64,000 nucleotides of DNA from DASUXY01 sp036377675 (GTDB taxonomy: Bacteria > Bacillota > Bacilli > Bacillales > Amphibacillaceae): contig DASUXY010000018.1 in assembly GCA_036377675.1 (NCBI GenBank), forward strand, positions 9,629-73,628, written 5' to 3'. Shown piece by piece: positions 53,900 through 62,407 of this stretch. The translations under genes and the position numbers were made by a program. The stretch's first letter is position 1; each line of letters opens with the position of its first letter. Under the pieces are notes generated by a model, which did no database searches, was not told the DNA's origin, and worked only from the letters and a program-made list of their open reading frames with translations.

Positions 53900-54760
53900 T
53901 CATTTATATTCATTATTGAGGAAAAATAAGGAAATTGTACCAGGACCCGAGTGAGCACCAATCGTTGCTCCAACCATTTCGATGATTATATCTTTTACAT
54001 TGAATTTTTCTTGAATCATTTCGGCGAGTTTTTCTGCTCGTTCGAGATCATCACCATGACTAATTCCAATCGTTTGCTTCGTTAAATCGACACCTCGTTC
54101 TTCCATTATTTCTAACATTCGTTTCAATACCTTTTTGGAGCCACGTATTTTTTCTAAAGGAACGAGCTTTCCATCTTCAACATGTAGGAGTGGTTTAATG
54201 TTTAGGAGGGTACCGAAAAATGCTTGCGTTCTGCTCACACGCCCTCCGCGAAGCAAATACTTTAAATCATCGACAGTAAAAATATGTTCCATATGGTTTG
54301 CATAATATGTAGCCGTTTCGATAATTTGTTCGATTGTCGCTCCTTGTAGGGCTAATTGTGCGGCACGTCGAGCAACGAGTCCATAACCGACCGATGCACA
54401 TTTCGTATCAATGACATGTATGGGCGCCTTCGGATATTGTTCCTTCGTTTCTTGTTCGATCATTTTAGCTGTTTGATACGTACCTGATAAGGCAGATGAA
54501 AAAGCAAGATAAATTAAAGGTTGATTTTTTTCCGCATAAGATGTAAAAATAGTTTTAAAGGTTTGGGGTGAAACTTGGGAAGTTGTTGGTTTTTTTCCAT
54601 TTCTCATCGCATCGTAAACTGTTTTTGGAAAGATATTTTTACCATCTTCATATTCCTTTCCATCTAAACGGACAGTTAATGGGACGATCTCTATGTTTAA
54701 ATCTTGATAGTGTTGTTTGGATAAATCTGAAGCAGAGTCTGCTAAAATTTGAATATTCAT
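53900..54760 (-). CDS. yitS: DegV-family fatty acid-binding protein (YitS-like)
   Basis: This 286-residue DegV/EDD fold protein has ILADSASDLS at the N-terminus, SSALSGTYQTA near residue 88, the DDLKYLLRGGRVS loop and the C-terminal GPGTISLFF. Some DegV proteins (FakB) present fatty acids to FakA kinase; the role here is inferred from the family. It is divergent from yitT, as yitS and yitT are neighbours in B. subtilis. Confidence 0.87.
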   Translation of the reverse strand: MNIQILADSASDLSKQHYQDLNIEIVPLTVRLDGKEYEDGKNIFPKTVYDAMRNGKKPTTSQVSPQTFKTIFTSYAEKNQPLIYLAFSSALSGTYQTAKMIEQETKEQYPKAPIHVIDTKCASVGYGLVARRAAQLALQGATIEQIIETATYYANHMEHIFTVDDLKYLLRGGRVSRTQAFFGTLLNIKPLLHVEDGKLVPLEKIRGSKKVLKRMLEIMEERGVDLTKQTIGISHGDDLERAEKLAEMIQEKFNVKDIIIEMVGATIGAHSGPGTISLFFLNNEYK

Positions 54761-54897
54761 ATTCTCACCTTTTCTTTAAAAAGTGTTTATGTGTAGTTCA
54801 AGTGTAAATCTATTTATATAGTTAGTCAAAGTTCGTTTGCATCATGTTTGAACATTAAAACAATTGAAATAGTGGGGGACGATCGGGAGGTTATCGC

Positions 54898-55746
54898 ATG
54901 TTAGAGGAAGCGAAGCGGATCATTATAGTTGCTACTGGAGCATTTTTACTTGCTATATCTTTAAACTTTTTCTTAATTAGTGCTCATGTATACGCAAGTG
55001 GATTTACAGGGACAGCACAACTTTTAACGAGTATTTTTAAAGATTTTATCGGTATTGATATCGGTATGGGATTATTGCTCATATTACTGAATCTTCCCGT
55101 CGCCATCTTAGGTTGGTACAAAGTAGGAAAGTCATTTACAATATACAGTATATTATCCGTTGTGTTAACATCGTTATTCTTGTCAGTCCTACCAGTGCTT
55201 GAAATCTCAGAAGACATTATTTTAAATGCTGTCTTCGGTGGGGTCATCGGAGGAGCTGGAGTCGGGATTACATTAAAATATGGTGCCTCGACCGGTGGAA
55301 TGGATATCGTGGCCATGGTCTTATCACGGAAGAACGATAAACCGATAGGAATTTACTTTTTAATATTAAATGGTATAATTATCGGATTGGCAGGATTGTT
55401 ATATGAACCTGAAAATGCATTGTACACGTTGTTATCGTTGTATGTAACGACTCGTGTAATTGATACAATACATACGCGCTATGAAAAGGTGACAGCGATG
55501 ATTATTACGCATAAAGCAGAGGAACTACAAAAAGCGATTCACGAAAAACTAGTGCGAGGGATTACAATTATTCCAGCAACGGGTGCTTATACAAAAGAAG
55601 ATAAACATATGTTATATCTAGTTGTCACTCGTTATGAATTGTATGATTTAGAGAAAGTAATCGCTACAGTAGACCCAAACGCTTTTACGAACATCGTACA
55701 AACGACAGGTATTTTTGGTTTTTTCAGGAAAGACGATGAAGTGTAG
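54898..55746 (+). CDS. yitT: YitT-family membrane protein with DUF2179 domain
   Basis: This 282-residue membrane protein has about five to six helices in residues 8-195, with GFTGTAQLL and the GASTGGMDIVAMVLSRK motif, then a cytosolic DUF2179 domain (about 205-280: HEKLVRGITIIPATGAYT). The family is widespread in Firmicutes; no transported substrate is known. RBS GGGAGG lies before the ATG at 54898. A lipoprotein gene follows 15 bases later. Confidence 0.9.
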   Translation: MLEEAKRIIIVATGAFLLAISLNFFLISAHVYASGFTGTAQLLTSIFKDFIGIDIGMGLLLILLNLPVAILGWYKVGKSFTIYSILSVVLTSLFLSVLPVLEISEDIILNAVFGGVIGGAGVGITLKYGASTGGMDIVAMVLSRKNDKPIGIYFLILNGIIIGLAGLLYEPENALYTLLSLYVTTRVIDTIHTRYEKVTAMIITHKAEELQKAIHEKLVRGITIIPATGAYTKEDKHMLYLVVTRYELYDLEKVIATVDPNAFTNIVQTTGIFGFFRKDDEV

Positions 55747-55761
55747 GAAGGGTGAGGGATG

Positions 55762-56217
55762 ATGAAAAAGTATATAGTGATTATTTTAATTGCCTTCGTT
55801 AGTATAGGATGTAGTCCACCACAGAAAGAGAAGCCTATTCCAAACCCCGCTGTCGAGTCAAATGAAGAAGAAAATAAAGAAAACAACGAAGATAAGGAGC
55901 AAACGTCTGCTAGTTTTCGTAGTATAGATGTGAGAGTAGAGAGTGGTGTCATCCATCTAACAGGTCAAGCGAAAGTGACCGATGATGAATTTTATTATAT
56001 GATTGAATATGGTGATGATCCAATCGTAGAAGAAACGAATGTGACTCTTGATGAAATAGATGATGACGGATGGGGACCGTTCATCATCAAAACTCCGATA
56101 AAAAATATTGAAGAACGAGAAGACGAGGAGTTAATTGCTATTTTATATGCAAAAAATAAAGACGGTAAAAAAGTGAATCCGAATTATATTCCCATCGATC
56201 TTGTTCTTCCGTATTAA
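55762..56217 (+). CDS. Small acidic lipoprotein, possible Ig-like (Gmad2-type) domain
   Basis: The protein has about 151 residues. The first 17-18 residues are a lipoprotein signal with lipobox SIGC. A Glu/Asn-rich linker follows (about 25-50), then about 100 residues of alternating beta pattern (VIHLTGQAKVTDDEFYYMIE...) that resembles Gmad2-like Ig domains; this match is by eye. Two ATG codons are adjacent; the second was taken as start. It lies 15 bases after yitT and may be co-transcribed. Confidence 0.65.
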   Translation: MKKYIVIILIAFVSIGCSPPQKEKPIPNPAVESNEEENKENNEDKEQTSASFRSIDVRVESGVIHLTGQAKVTDDEFYYMIEYGDDPIVEETNVTLDEIDDDGWGPFIIKTPIKNIEEREDEELIAILYAKNKDGKKVNPNYIPIDLVLPY

Positions 56218-56218
56218 T

Positions 56219-56446
56219 AAAAGGGGCTGCCCACTACTTTCATTTTAGATGGCCTATCTAAAATGAGACTGGGACATAAGCTAAAAATTAGTTGATTTTA
56301 GATTAAATCATAAAAATAGAACTGCATGAAATCAAGGTTTTTAAATTAGATTTCATGCGGTTTATTCATTTTAAAAGAGTTTTGTCCCAGTCTCTATTAT
56401 TTTTCGCGTTTTTAACGGACATTTTCTCCTTTTAGACAGCCTTTTT
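56219..56446. repeat. Nested inverted-repeat element of about 228 bp
   Basis: The outer arms are AAAAGGGGCTG (56219-56229) and CAGCCTTTTT (56437-56446). Inside are ATTTTAGAT/ATCTAAAAT (56242-56264), GAGACTGGGACA/TGTCCCAGTCTC (56265-56276 with 56383-56394) and GCATGAAATC/GATTTCATGC (56324-56333 with 56349-56358). No coding frame is visible. GACTGGGACA-type inverted repeats are common in intergenic regions of Firmicutes, so this may be a dispersed non-coding repeat. Any terminator activity between the convergent genes is a possible side role. Confidence 0.7.
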
Positions 56447-56456
56447 ACATATAAAA

Positions 56457-56723
56457 TTATTCAAATCCATGCTTTTTAAATACATTTTTTACTTGATCGA
56501 CCAAGTCGTCCCATTCCGCATCAAATTGTTTATTTACAGTAATGAAGTTCTGGTATCCAAAAACATTATCCACATCTTCCAGCTTCATTAAATCATTTAA
56601 AATTTCGTGTTCACTCGTATCACCTGGCATAACAGAAACACTATCTGTCCCTTCAAAGATGAGTTGATCGGTTGTGAATTTCATGGCGTTTGGATTAGGT
56701 GTTGCTTCAACTCGTATACCCAT
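56457..56723 (-). CDS. Nfu/NifU N-terminal-domain protein
   Basis: The protein has 88 residues. It starts with VEATPNPNAMKF, the hallmark of the Nfu N-terminal scaffold domain, and continues through the complete small fold (EILNDLMKLEDVDNVFGYQNF). There is no CxxC cluster-binding domain, so it is the stand-alone N-domain type. A role in Fe-S protein assembly is inferred from the family. RBS GGAGGG precedes the ATG. Confidence 0.85.
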   Translation of the reverse strand: MGIRVEATPNPNAMKFTTDQLIFEGTDSVSVMPGDTSEHEILNDLMKLEDVDNVFGYQNFITVNKQFDAEWDDLVDQVKNVFKKHGFE

Positions 56724-56816
56724 ATGTAACCCTCCTCAATATATATCCTCTCTACATATACTAGCAGAAAAATCGTTGATAAAAAAGAAATATACGATTT
56801 AAATATTGAAAAATAA

Positions 56817-56840
56817 GTGCCGAAACTAAAGTTTCGGCAC
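56817..56840 (-). terminator. Terminator of the DUF3813 pair
   Basis: GTGCCGAAACT/AGTTTCGGCAC, a perfect 11-bp stem; on the minus strand followed by TTATTTTTC. Confidence 0.87.
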
Positions 56841-56939
56841 ATCGGTTACGTTTGCTTCAGGCAATTCTATATCATCGTGAACAAACTAATGAATGAGTAA
56901 TTACCATCACAAACTTTCTCAAATGTGGGTAAATGGCGA

Positions 56940-57140
56940 TTATTGAAGCTGGTTATGTTGCCTTAAACGCTGCTCAAGCTGTTGTAGTTGTTGTCTTTCT
57001 TCAGGGGTACTATTTTCATATGCAGCCTGAATCGCATTTTGGGCAGCTTGTTTTTCTTGTTCGTTCGGTTGGTTATAACTATTATTCGTTAAACGATTGA
57101 CGGTATTTAAGGCTTGTTGAAATAAATTATTATTTTCCAT
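56940..57140 (-). CDS. DUF3813-like small protein
   Basis: The protein has 66 residues, rich in Gln, Asn and Glu: MENNNLFQQALNTVNR at the start and STPEERQQLQQLEQRL at the end. It is predicted all-helical and resembles the short DUF3813 family found in bacilli. The ATG follows directly after the stop codon of the gene before it (TAAATG), and the RBS GGGAGG lies inside that gene. Function unknown. Confidence 0.72.
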   Translation of the reverse strand: MENNNLFQQALNTVNRLTNNSYNQPNEQEKQAAQNAIQAAYENSTPEERQQLQQLEQRLRQHNQLQ

Positions 57141-57287
57141 TTAAAATCCTCCCACCGTATGATAGTCAGCTTCCTTCTCTTTTCGTTGGGCGTCTGTAAA
57201 TCGAGATTGATCATCATTTAAAGGTTTGCGTACATGTTTAACCTCTTGAGTTGAATCGAATCGTTTAGATTTACGTTCAGTTGCCAT
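57141..57287 (-). CDS. Small charged hypothetical protein (48 residues)
   Basis: The ATG at 57287 has the RBS GGGAGGTC nine bases upstream. The product starts MATERKSKRFDST and ends YHTVGGF, is highly charged, and has no membrane segment. It ends exactly where the DUF3813 gene begins, so both are probably translated from one message. A hairpin (GATGAACGC/GCGTTCATC, 57307-57331) stands right before it. I do not recognise the family; good RBS and coupling make it a probable gene. Confidence 0.65.
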   Translation of the reverse strand: MATERKSKRFDSTQEVKHVRKPLNDDQSRFTDAQRKEKEADYHTVGGF

Positions 57288-57426
57288 TTGTAAGACCTCC
57301 CACAAAGATGAACGCTTATCGTGCGTTCATCATTAGTATGGGATAAAATGAAATATATATGGGAGGAAATTTGCGGATGTAAAAGAAAATATTTAAAGCC
57401 ACTCTTTTATAAATTGCATATAGTTG

Positions 57427-58269
57427 TTAAGCAGGATTATCGACTGTAATTTGTAAATATTCTTCTAAAAACACTCCGATACCGTCTTGCATATTCGTAT
57501 CTGTGACGTGTTTTGCAATCGACTTAAGTTCATCAATTGCATTCCCCATCGCAACACCAACACCAGCATAATCAATCATTTCTAAATCATTATCCTCATC
57601 ACCAAAGGCGATGATTCGTTCACGGGGTATATTATAATGTTGGGCGATTTTTTGTAAGCCAACGGCCTTGTTCATCCCTTTTCTCACGATTTCAATTATA
57701 TTCCACGGTGCTCCCCATTTTCGGTGTTCAATCATCTCAGCATGTTGATCGTCTAAATGGGACCGTAATTCATGAATATGATCTTCACGTGGGTGGATTA
57801 ATAATGATGTAGGATCATCTGTCAGTTGCTTTCGTAAGCTTCCAATGCGAAATGACGGTTCTTTTTGGGATGTAACGTGGAAGGTGTCGATGATTTGTTG
57901 ATCAAATTTATCAAGATATATATGATCTTGAACTTCTGCTAATAAATTATGGACAGATAGTTCATAACAGGCATCAACAATTTTTAAAGCCGTCTGTTGA
58001 GACATTGGACGGTGGAGAGTTCCCCAATTTTTATTCTTTGGGTGATGTATGAGCGCTCCATTAAAGTTGACCATAGGCGTATCTAAACCTAATTCATGGT
58101 AGTAATGAATACTGGCCCGATGCGGTCTACCCGTCGCAATGACGACGACATGACCTTGTTCAATTGCTTTTAAAATAATTTTCTTTGTCCGATAGCTTAA
58201 TTTATTGTCATCGGTCAAAAGCGTACCATCGAGATCGAGTGCGATTAAATGTTGTTTTTTTCTTTCCAT
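57427..58269 (-). CDS. yitU: HAD-family phosphatase YitU
   Basis: This Cof-type HAD hydrolase has 280 residues: DLDGTLL nucleophile motif near residue 11, the IATGRPH Thr motif, Lys in NKAVGLQKIA, and GDEDNDLEMI metal-binding motif. B. subtilis YitU is one of several phosphatases for the riboflavin intermediate ARPP. The ATG at 58269 follows GAGGTGA; an upstream GTG at 58278 overlaps that RBS. Divergent from yitV, as expected for this locus. Confidence 0.86.
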   Translation of the reverse strand: MERKKQHLIALDLDGTLLTDDNKLSYRTKKIILKAIEQGHVVVIATGRPHRASIHYYHELGLDTPMVNFNGALIHHPKNKNWGTLHRPMSQQTALKIVDACYELSVHNLLAEVQDHIYLDKFDQQIIDTFHVTSQKEPSFRIGSLRKQLTDDPTSLLIHPREDHIHELRSHLDDQHAEMIEHRKWGAPWNIIEIVRKGMNKAVGLQKIAQHYNIPRERIIAFGDEDNDLEMIDYAGVGVAMGNAIDELKSIAKHVTDTNMQDGIGVFLEEYLQITVDNPA

Positions 58270-58398
58270 ATGATTCACCTCGTGTACCTATTATAGTATA
58301 AGGGATTACTCAATAAGTAAAGATAAATTTATTTAATAATTGCAATATGGCACATGATAATATTATGATAAAGTATATATTTGGAGAGGGTTATGCAT

Positions 58399-59160
58399 AT
58401 GATTGGGATTTCTAAAGAAACGATTCATTCAATCCCTTGTCTCATTGTATCCGATCAACAGCAGTTAGGGGTGCCTTTACCTACGGTCGTATATTTGCAT
58501 GGGTTTACAAGTGCCAAAGAACATAATTTACCCTTCGCATTTTTATTAGCTGAAAAAGGATATCGAGTGATCTTACCGGATAGCCAGTATCATGGAGAAC
58601 GTGAATTTAAATTGGGAAGTTTGAAAAGATATTTGTCCTTTTGGGATATTGTCATAAAAAATGTCGATGAACTGCAAATGATCAAGAACGTATTGGATAA
58701 ACATCAACTCATTCAAGGAGATCGGTTTGGGATAGCGGGTACAAGTATGGGTGGAATAACAACTTCAGCTGCCTTAACACAATATCCTTGGATAAAAGCG
58801 GCGGCAATATTAATGGGTACACCGAAAATCACCACATATGCAGAACAATTAGTTACTCATTTAAAACAAATGGGTCATCTTCCAGTGAAAGAAGATAAAA
58901 TTGACAAAATGTATGAACAATTAAAAGCGTATGATTTATCGATGCATACAGATACGTTAATGAATCGCCCAGTCATGTTTTGGCACGGAACAGATGATTC
59001 AGTCGTTCCATTTGAGCACGCATATACGTTTTATAAAGAAGTAAAAAATCATTATAAAACAAAACGTAACATCCATTTTGTCAAAGAAGAAAATCGAGAT
59101 CATAAAGTAAGTCGATTTGCAATTTTAGAAACAGTGAAGTGGTTTGAAAAGTTCTTATAA
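58399..59160 (+). CDS. yitV: Alpha/beta hydrolase YitV
   Basis: A cytosolic esterase-like hydrolase of 253 residues: oxyanion region VVYLHGFTSAKE, nucleophile elbow GTSMGG, late Asp in HGTDDSVVP, and the His in NRDHKVSRF. Substrate unknown. The RBS GGAGAGG best serves the ATG at 58399; ATG 58393 and TTG 58381 upstream overlap it. Confidence 0.86.
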   Translation: MIGISKETIHSIPCLIVSDQQQLGVPLPTVVYLHGFTSAKEHNLPFAFLLAEKGYRVILPDSQYHGEREFKLGSLKRYLSFWDIVIKNVDELQMIKNVLDKHQLIQGDRFGIAGTSMGGITTSAALTQYPWIKAAAILMGTPKITTYAEQLVTHLKQMGHLPVKEDKIDKMYEQLKAYDLSMHTDTLMNRPVMFWHGTDDSVVPFEHAYTFYKEVKNHYKTKRNIHFVKEENRDHKVSRFAILETVKWFEKFL

Positions 59161-59167
59161 TAACAAA

Positions 59168-59203
59168 AGAATAGATGTCTTCATTAGAATAGATGTCTTC
59201 ATT
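59168..59203. repeat. Perfect 18-bp tandem duplication
   Basis: AGAATAGATGTCTTCATT occurs twice in a row directly after yitV. Non-coding; likely a recent slippage duplication. Confidence 0.9.
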
Positions 59204-59283
59204 GAACTACTTTTATAAACGTAAATACTTAATAAATAGTGTAAAATATGATTTAATAAAGGTATGGAGGAAAAGGAGGTAAA

Positions 59284-59598
59284 ATGATGGACGAAGCAAA
59301 AAAAGAAAATATTATGGGTGCCCTTGAAAATGTGATTGACCCTGAATTAGGAATTGATATTGTTAATCTTGGATTAGTCTATGATGTTGATTTAGATGAG
59401 AATGGAAAATGCACGGTAACGATGACGCTTACATCGATGGGATGTCCACTTGCAGGTCATATCGAACAAGATGTCCGTTTTGCGCTTGCGGATATTCCAG
59501 ACATTAAAGATATAGATGTTGAACTCGTTTGGGATCCGCCTTGGAGTAAAGATAAAATGTCACGCTATGCAAAAATTGCTCTAGGTGTTCCTGATTAA
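59284..59598 (+). CDS. yitW: MIP18-family metal-sulfur assembly protein YitW
   Basis: The protein has 104 residues: NVIDPELGIDIVNLGLVYDV at the start, TSMGCPLAGHIEQDV with the conserved Cys, and LVWDPPWSKDKMS at the end. MIP18/SufT-like proteins help place Fe-S clusters. AAAGGAGG precedes two adjacent ATG codons; either may be used. Third of the yitU-yitV-yitW group. Confidence 0.9.
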   Translation: MMDEAKKENIMGALENVIDPELGIDIVNLGLVYDVDLDENGKCTVTMTLTSMGCPLAGHIEQDVRFALADIPDIKDIDVELVWDPPWSKDKMSRYAKIALGVPD

Positions 59599-59648
59599 TT
59601 CAATCATTAGACGACAACTAAATTTGATAAAGATAGACAGATATGAGA

Positions 59649-59681
59649 GGTTAATCTACAATCACACGTGGATTGACCTTT
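59649..59681 (+). terminator. Terminator after yitW
   Basis: AGGTTAATC and GATTGACCT (one G:U) around a 14-base loop, followed by TTTAC. The rest of the gap before moaE shows no gene. Confidence 0.68.
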
Positions 59682-59879
59682 TACACATTAGAACGACATG
59701 ATTCTTAATCTCCTAGCGTTTAGTTCTTCTTTCGATTCATTACCATTTCTCAACGTGTACAGTCTCGACAAAAAAAGCTCGTCCATGGCCTTTTAACCAG
59801 TTGCGATGAAGAGCACCGATAGCTAACGTGGATGAAGACCGATTTCTGCAATAACATATCATTGTAAAGGTGGGTCGAC

Positions 59880-60353
59880 ATGGAAAAGAATTATTGGATT
59901 ACGCATCAACCGATTGAAGTGAATGATGTGATCCAAAAAGTAGTCAGGCGAGAAGCTGGTGCGATTAGTACATTTATCGGGGCAGTTCGGGAGTTTACCG
60001 ATGGCAAACGAACGCTATATTTACAATATCAAGCGTATGAATCGATGGCAGAAAAAAAGCTTGCCCAAATAGGTGCGGAAATAGAAGCACAATGGGAATG
60101 TGCTCACACAGCGATCGCTCATCGAATCGGCACATTAGCAATATCAGATATTGCTGTAGCAATTGCTGTTTCGACACCACACCGAACAGAAGCTTTTCAA
60201 GCAAGTCGATATGCCATTGATCGGATCAAAGAAATTGTTCCGATCTGGAAAAAAGAATATTGGGAAGACGGTTCTATGTGGATTGGTGATCAGAAAGAAC
60301 GCGTTTCTTATTTACGTGGGACCCCGTCCGAGGAGGAAATGAAAAATGGTTAA
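59880..60353 (+). CDS. moaE: Molybdopterin synthase large subunit MoaE
   Basis: MoaE forms, with MoaD, the enzyme that adds two sulfurs to cyclic pyranopterin monophosphate. It has 157 residues; GAISTFIGAVREFTDG, HRIGTLAISD and the lysine-rich RIKEIVPIWKKEYWEDG active-site segment are present. RBS AAAGGTGGG. Overlaps moaD by 8 bases. No other molybdenum cofactor genes are in the window. Confidence 0.94.
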   Translation: MEKNYWITHQPIEVNDVIQKVVRREAGAISTFIGAVREFTDGKRTLYLQYQAYESMAEKKLAQIGAEIEAQWECAHTAIAHRIGTLAISDIAVAIAVSTPHRTEAFQASRYAIDRIKEIVPIWKKEYWEDGSMWIGDQKERVSYLRGTPSEEEMKNG

Positions 60354-60579
60354 TGTGTTATTATTTGCTGAGTTACAGGAAGCAGCCGGTCGAGATCAAT
60401 TAACATTTGATGTGGATGGCATTACGGTAAAACAATTAAAAGATCAATGTTTATCGACATATCATTTAGAAAATATTGATTATGCTATGGTAGCAATCAA
60501 TGAAGAGTATGCTGAAGAAGATGCACTGATTTATAAAGGTGACACGGTAGCGCTTATTCCACCAGTGAGCGGAGGATAA
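60346..60579 (+). CDS. moaD: Molybdopterin synthase sulfur carrier MoaD
   Basis: A 77-residue ubiquitin-fold protein with FAELQEAAGRDQLTF at the start and the required C-terminal Gly-Gly (PPVSGG) that becomes a thiocarboxylate. Coupled to moaE by overlap; RBS GAGGAGG lies inside moaE. Confidence 0.93.
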   Translation: MVNVLLFAELQEAAGRDQLTFDVDGITVKQLKDQCLSTYHLENIDYAMVAINEEYAEEDALIYKGDTVALIPPVSGG

Positions 60580-60628
60580 AAATATCCGGTTGTTTCAAAG
60601 TTGAGATTGAAACAACCGGATATTTTTT
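60578..60628 (+). terminator. Terminator of moaED
   Basis: A stem of about 20 bp (core ATCCGGTTGTTTCAA / TTGAAACAACCGGAT) with TTTTTT tail; the A-rich other side also suits the convergent uppP. Confidence 0.94.
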
Positions 60629-60642
60629 AAAAGTAATCGTTT

Positions 60643-61461
60643 TTACAAAAAGAGGATGACTAATATACCTACAACAAAACAGTAAAAGGCAAAGTATTTC
60701 AAGTTTCCTCTCGCTACAACATTAATAAACCATTTCAATGCATAGTATGTAGCGATGAGAGAGGCGATAAATGCTAATATGTATGGAATCATCAGTACAT
60801 CGAAGTTCGGATCCTTAATGATGTCACCGATCGATAAAATGGTTATCCCTAAACTGACAGGTATATATAATAAAAATGAAAAACGTAACGCTGTTTCTTG
60901 TTTCATTCCTAGAAGCATGGCAGCTACAATCGTTGCTCCCGAACGACTGATCCCGGGAACCAAGGCGACAGATTGGGCTAGACCAACAATAACTGCGTCT
61001 TTAATCGTTAAATCGCCATCGTTTTTCCTACCTTGTAAATTCCGTATTATCCATAGAGCAAATCCTGTAATAAGTAATGTGACTCCTACTGTTGTAACGG
61101 TGCTCAACTTTTCACTTATAAAGTCCTCAAATAAAATCCCTATAATTCCAGTTATAGCTGTCGCAACAACAAGATAGATAATGAATTGAAAGTCGGATTG
61201 CGTTTCTCGCTGTTTAGAAATGAGATGACGAGTACCGTTTTTAATAAGCCGGAATATATCTGTACGGTATACGATGAGAACCGCTATTAACGATCCTATA
61301 TTGACGATAATTTCGAAGGATAAGCCTTCGATATGGACTTGAAACAATTCGCGGAAAATAATCAGATGTCCGCTCGATGATATCGGTAGTGGTTCCGTAA
61401 ATCCTTGGATGAATCCTAAAATGATATATTTAATAAGCAGCCATATTTGAACGAAATCCAT
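60643..61461 (-). CDS. uppP: Undecaprenyl-diphosphatase UppP (BacA)
   Basis: This membrane enzyme recycles the lipid carrier for cell-wall synthesis. It has 272 residues with about seven to eight helices, the QGFTEPLPISSSGHL active-site motif near residues 19-33 and PGISRSGAT near 167-175. RBS GGAGGG lies before the ATG at 61461. Together with the PAP2 protein at 9665 the window holds two candidate lipid-pyrophosphate phosphatases. Confidence 0.95.
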   Translation of the reverse strand: MDFVQIWLLIKYIILGFIQGFTEPLPISSSGHLIIFRELFQVHIEGLSFEIIVNIGSLIAVLIVYRTDIFRLIKNGTRHLISKQRETQSDFQFIIYLVVATAITGIIGILFEDFISEKLSTVTTVGVTLLITGFALWIIRNLQGRKNDGDLTIKDAVIVGLAQSVALVPGISRSGATIVAAMLLGMKQETALRFSFLLYIPVSLGITILSIGDIIKDPNFDVLMIPYILAFIASLIATYYALKWFINVVARGNLKYFAFYCFVVGILVILFL

Positions 61462-61585
61462 ACAAAATCCCTCCTCATTAACAATACCATATGTTTGAAA
61501 GAAGGTATATATTTTTTTATGAAGTTTAATTCATGTCACCAACTGTTAGGCACTTGAATAGTCTAGTTGGTGAGGAGGTTAGGAG

Positions 61586-61933
61586 ATGAATAAAGACGAT
61601 AAACATATATACAATTTATGCAAAGAGCATATGCATTCTTATGTATTGGCTGAAATGAAGGATGGTTCTAAAGTGGACGGCATTATAACCGGTTTAGACG
61701 ATGAGTATGTATATTTTGCCGTACCGATTGAAGGAGAAAATATGCCAGCACGACCGATATTAGACGATTATAATCGTCAATTTGGCTTTCCAGGATATGG
61801 ATATGGGTATGGGGGTTATGGCTTCCCAAGTTATGGATACTTCGGTCCATATGGGTTTCCCCCGAGAAGATTTAGAAGACTCGTTTTACCACTAGCTGCA
61901 CTAGCAGCTTTAAGCATTTTACCGTGGTATTAA
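61586..61933 (+). CDS. Gly/Tyr-rich small protein with C-terminal hydrophobic segment
   Basis: The protein has 115 residues. Residues 10-50 (YVLAEMKDGSKVDGIITGLDDEYVYFAVP) look like a small SH3/Sm-like barrel. A Gly-Tyr-Pro repeat (GYGYGGYGFPSYGY, about 70-92) follows, then an Arg cluster (PRRFRR) and a hydrophobic end (LVLPLAALAALSIL). RBS GAGGAGG precedes the ATG. The layout resembles small spore- or envelope-associated proteins of bacilli; no function can be assigned. Confidence 0.72.
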   Translation: MNKDDKHIYNLCKEHMHSYVLAEMKDGSKVDGIITGLDDEYVYFAVPIEGENMPARPILDDYNRQFGFPGYGYGYGGYGFPSYGYFGPYGFPPRRFRRLVLPLAALAALSILPWY

Positions 61934-61956
61934 CATGCAAATGTAAATGAATAACG

Positions 61957-61993
61957 AAACCCTTGCCATTGATTGTAAAACAGGCAAGGGTTT
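61957..61993 (+). terminator. Terminator between the Gly/Tyr-rich gene and yjzD
   Basis: AAACCCTTGCC/GGCAAGGGTTT, 11-bp stem with TTT tail on the + strand and AAA side for the minus-strand gene. Confidence 0.82.
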
Positions 61994-62022
61994 CATGCAT
62001 GTCCATCAATCATGCACACGAT

Positions 62023-62202
62023 TTACGATTCATTCTTCTCTGTCAAAATACCATCGCCTAAAATGTAGACGATGACAGAAAATATAACAGCTAACGTAAT
62101 GGTTTGATTCACATTAAACGGTTCACCAGCCATGCTCGTCAATACGTAGGATAAAACCGAACTGATGAGAACTCCCCATATAATAACCATAATATAGCGC
62201 AT
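62023..62202 (-). CDS. yjzD: YjzD-like (DUF2929) small membrane protein
   Basis: A 59-residue product with two transmembrane segments (about 3-22 and 34-52) and the start MRYIMVIIWGVLISS. The family start MRYIW.. and the two-helix layout fit DUF2929/YjzD, which in B. subtilis lies upstream of the med locus as here. RBS AGGTGG lies before the ATG at 62202. Function unknown. Confidence 0.78.
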   Translation of the reverse strand: MRYIMVIIWGVLISSVLSYVLTSMAGEPFNVNQTITLAVIFSVIVYILGDGILTEKNES

Positions 62203-62407
62203 GTTTCCACCTCATTCTTTGGCAAAGTAATCATTTACTTCTTAAAAAAGTTCCATACATAAAAAACACATTACTCTTATAATAGCAAATCCATTTACAA
62301 ATGAAAAGTATTTTTCGTATATCATTACAAAAGGCTCAACCCCCTGCAGGGGATTTCAAAGCGTTAAGGATAATGTTTTAAGTTGATGGCGTGAAGGAGG
62401 AGAGAGG

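Noticed and set aside
59640..59879. Possible molybdenum-cofactor riboswitch before moaE
   Set aside because: The gap has no segment resembling the conserved Moco motif; only a simple terminator after yitW is visible.
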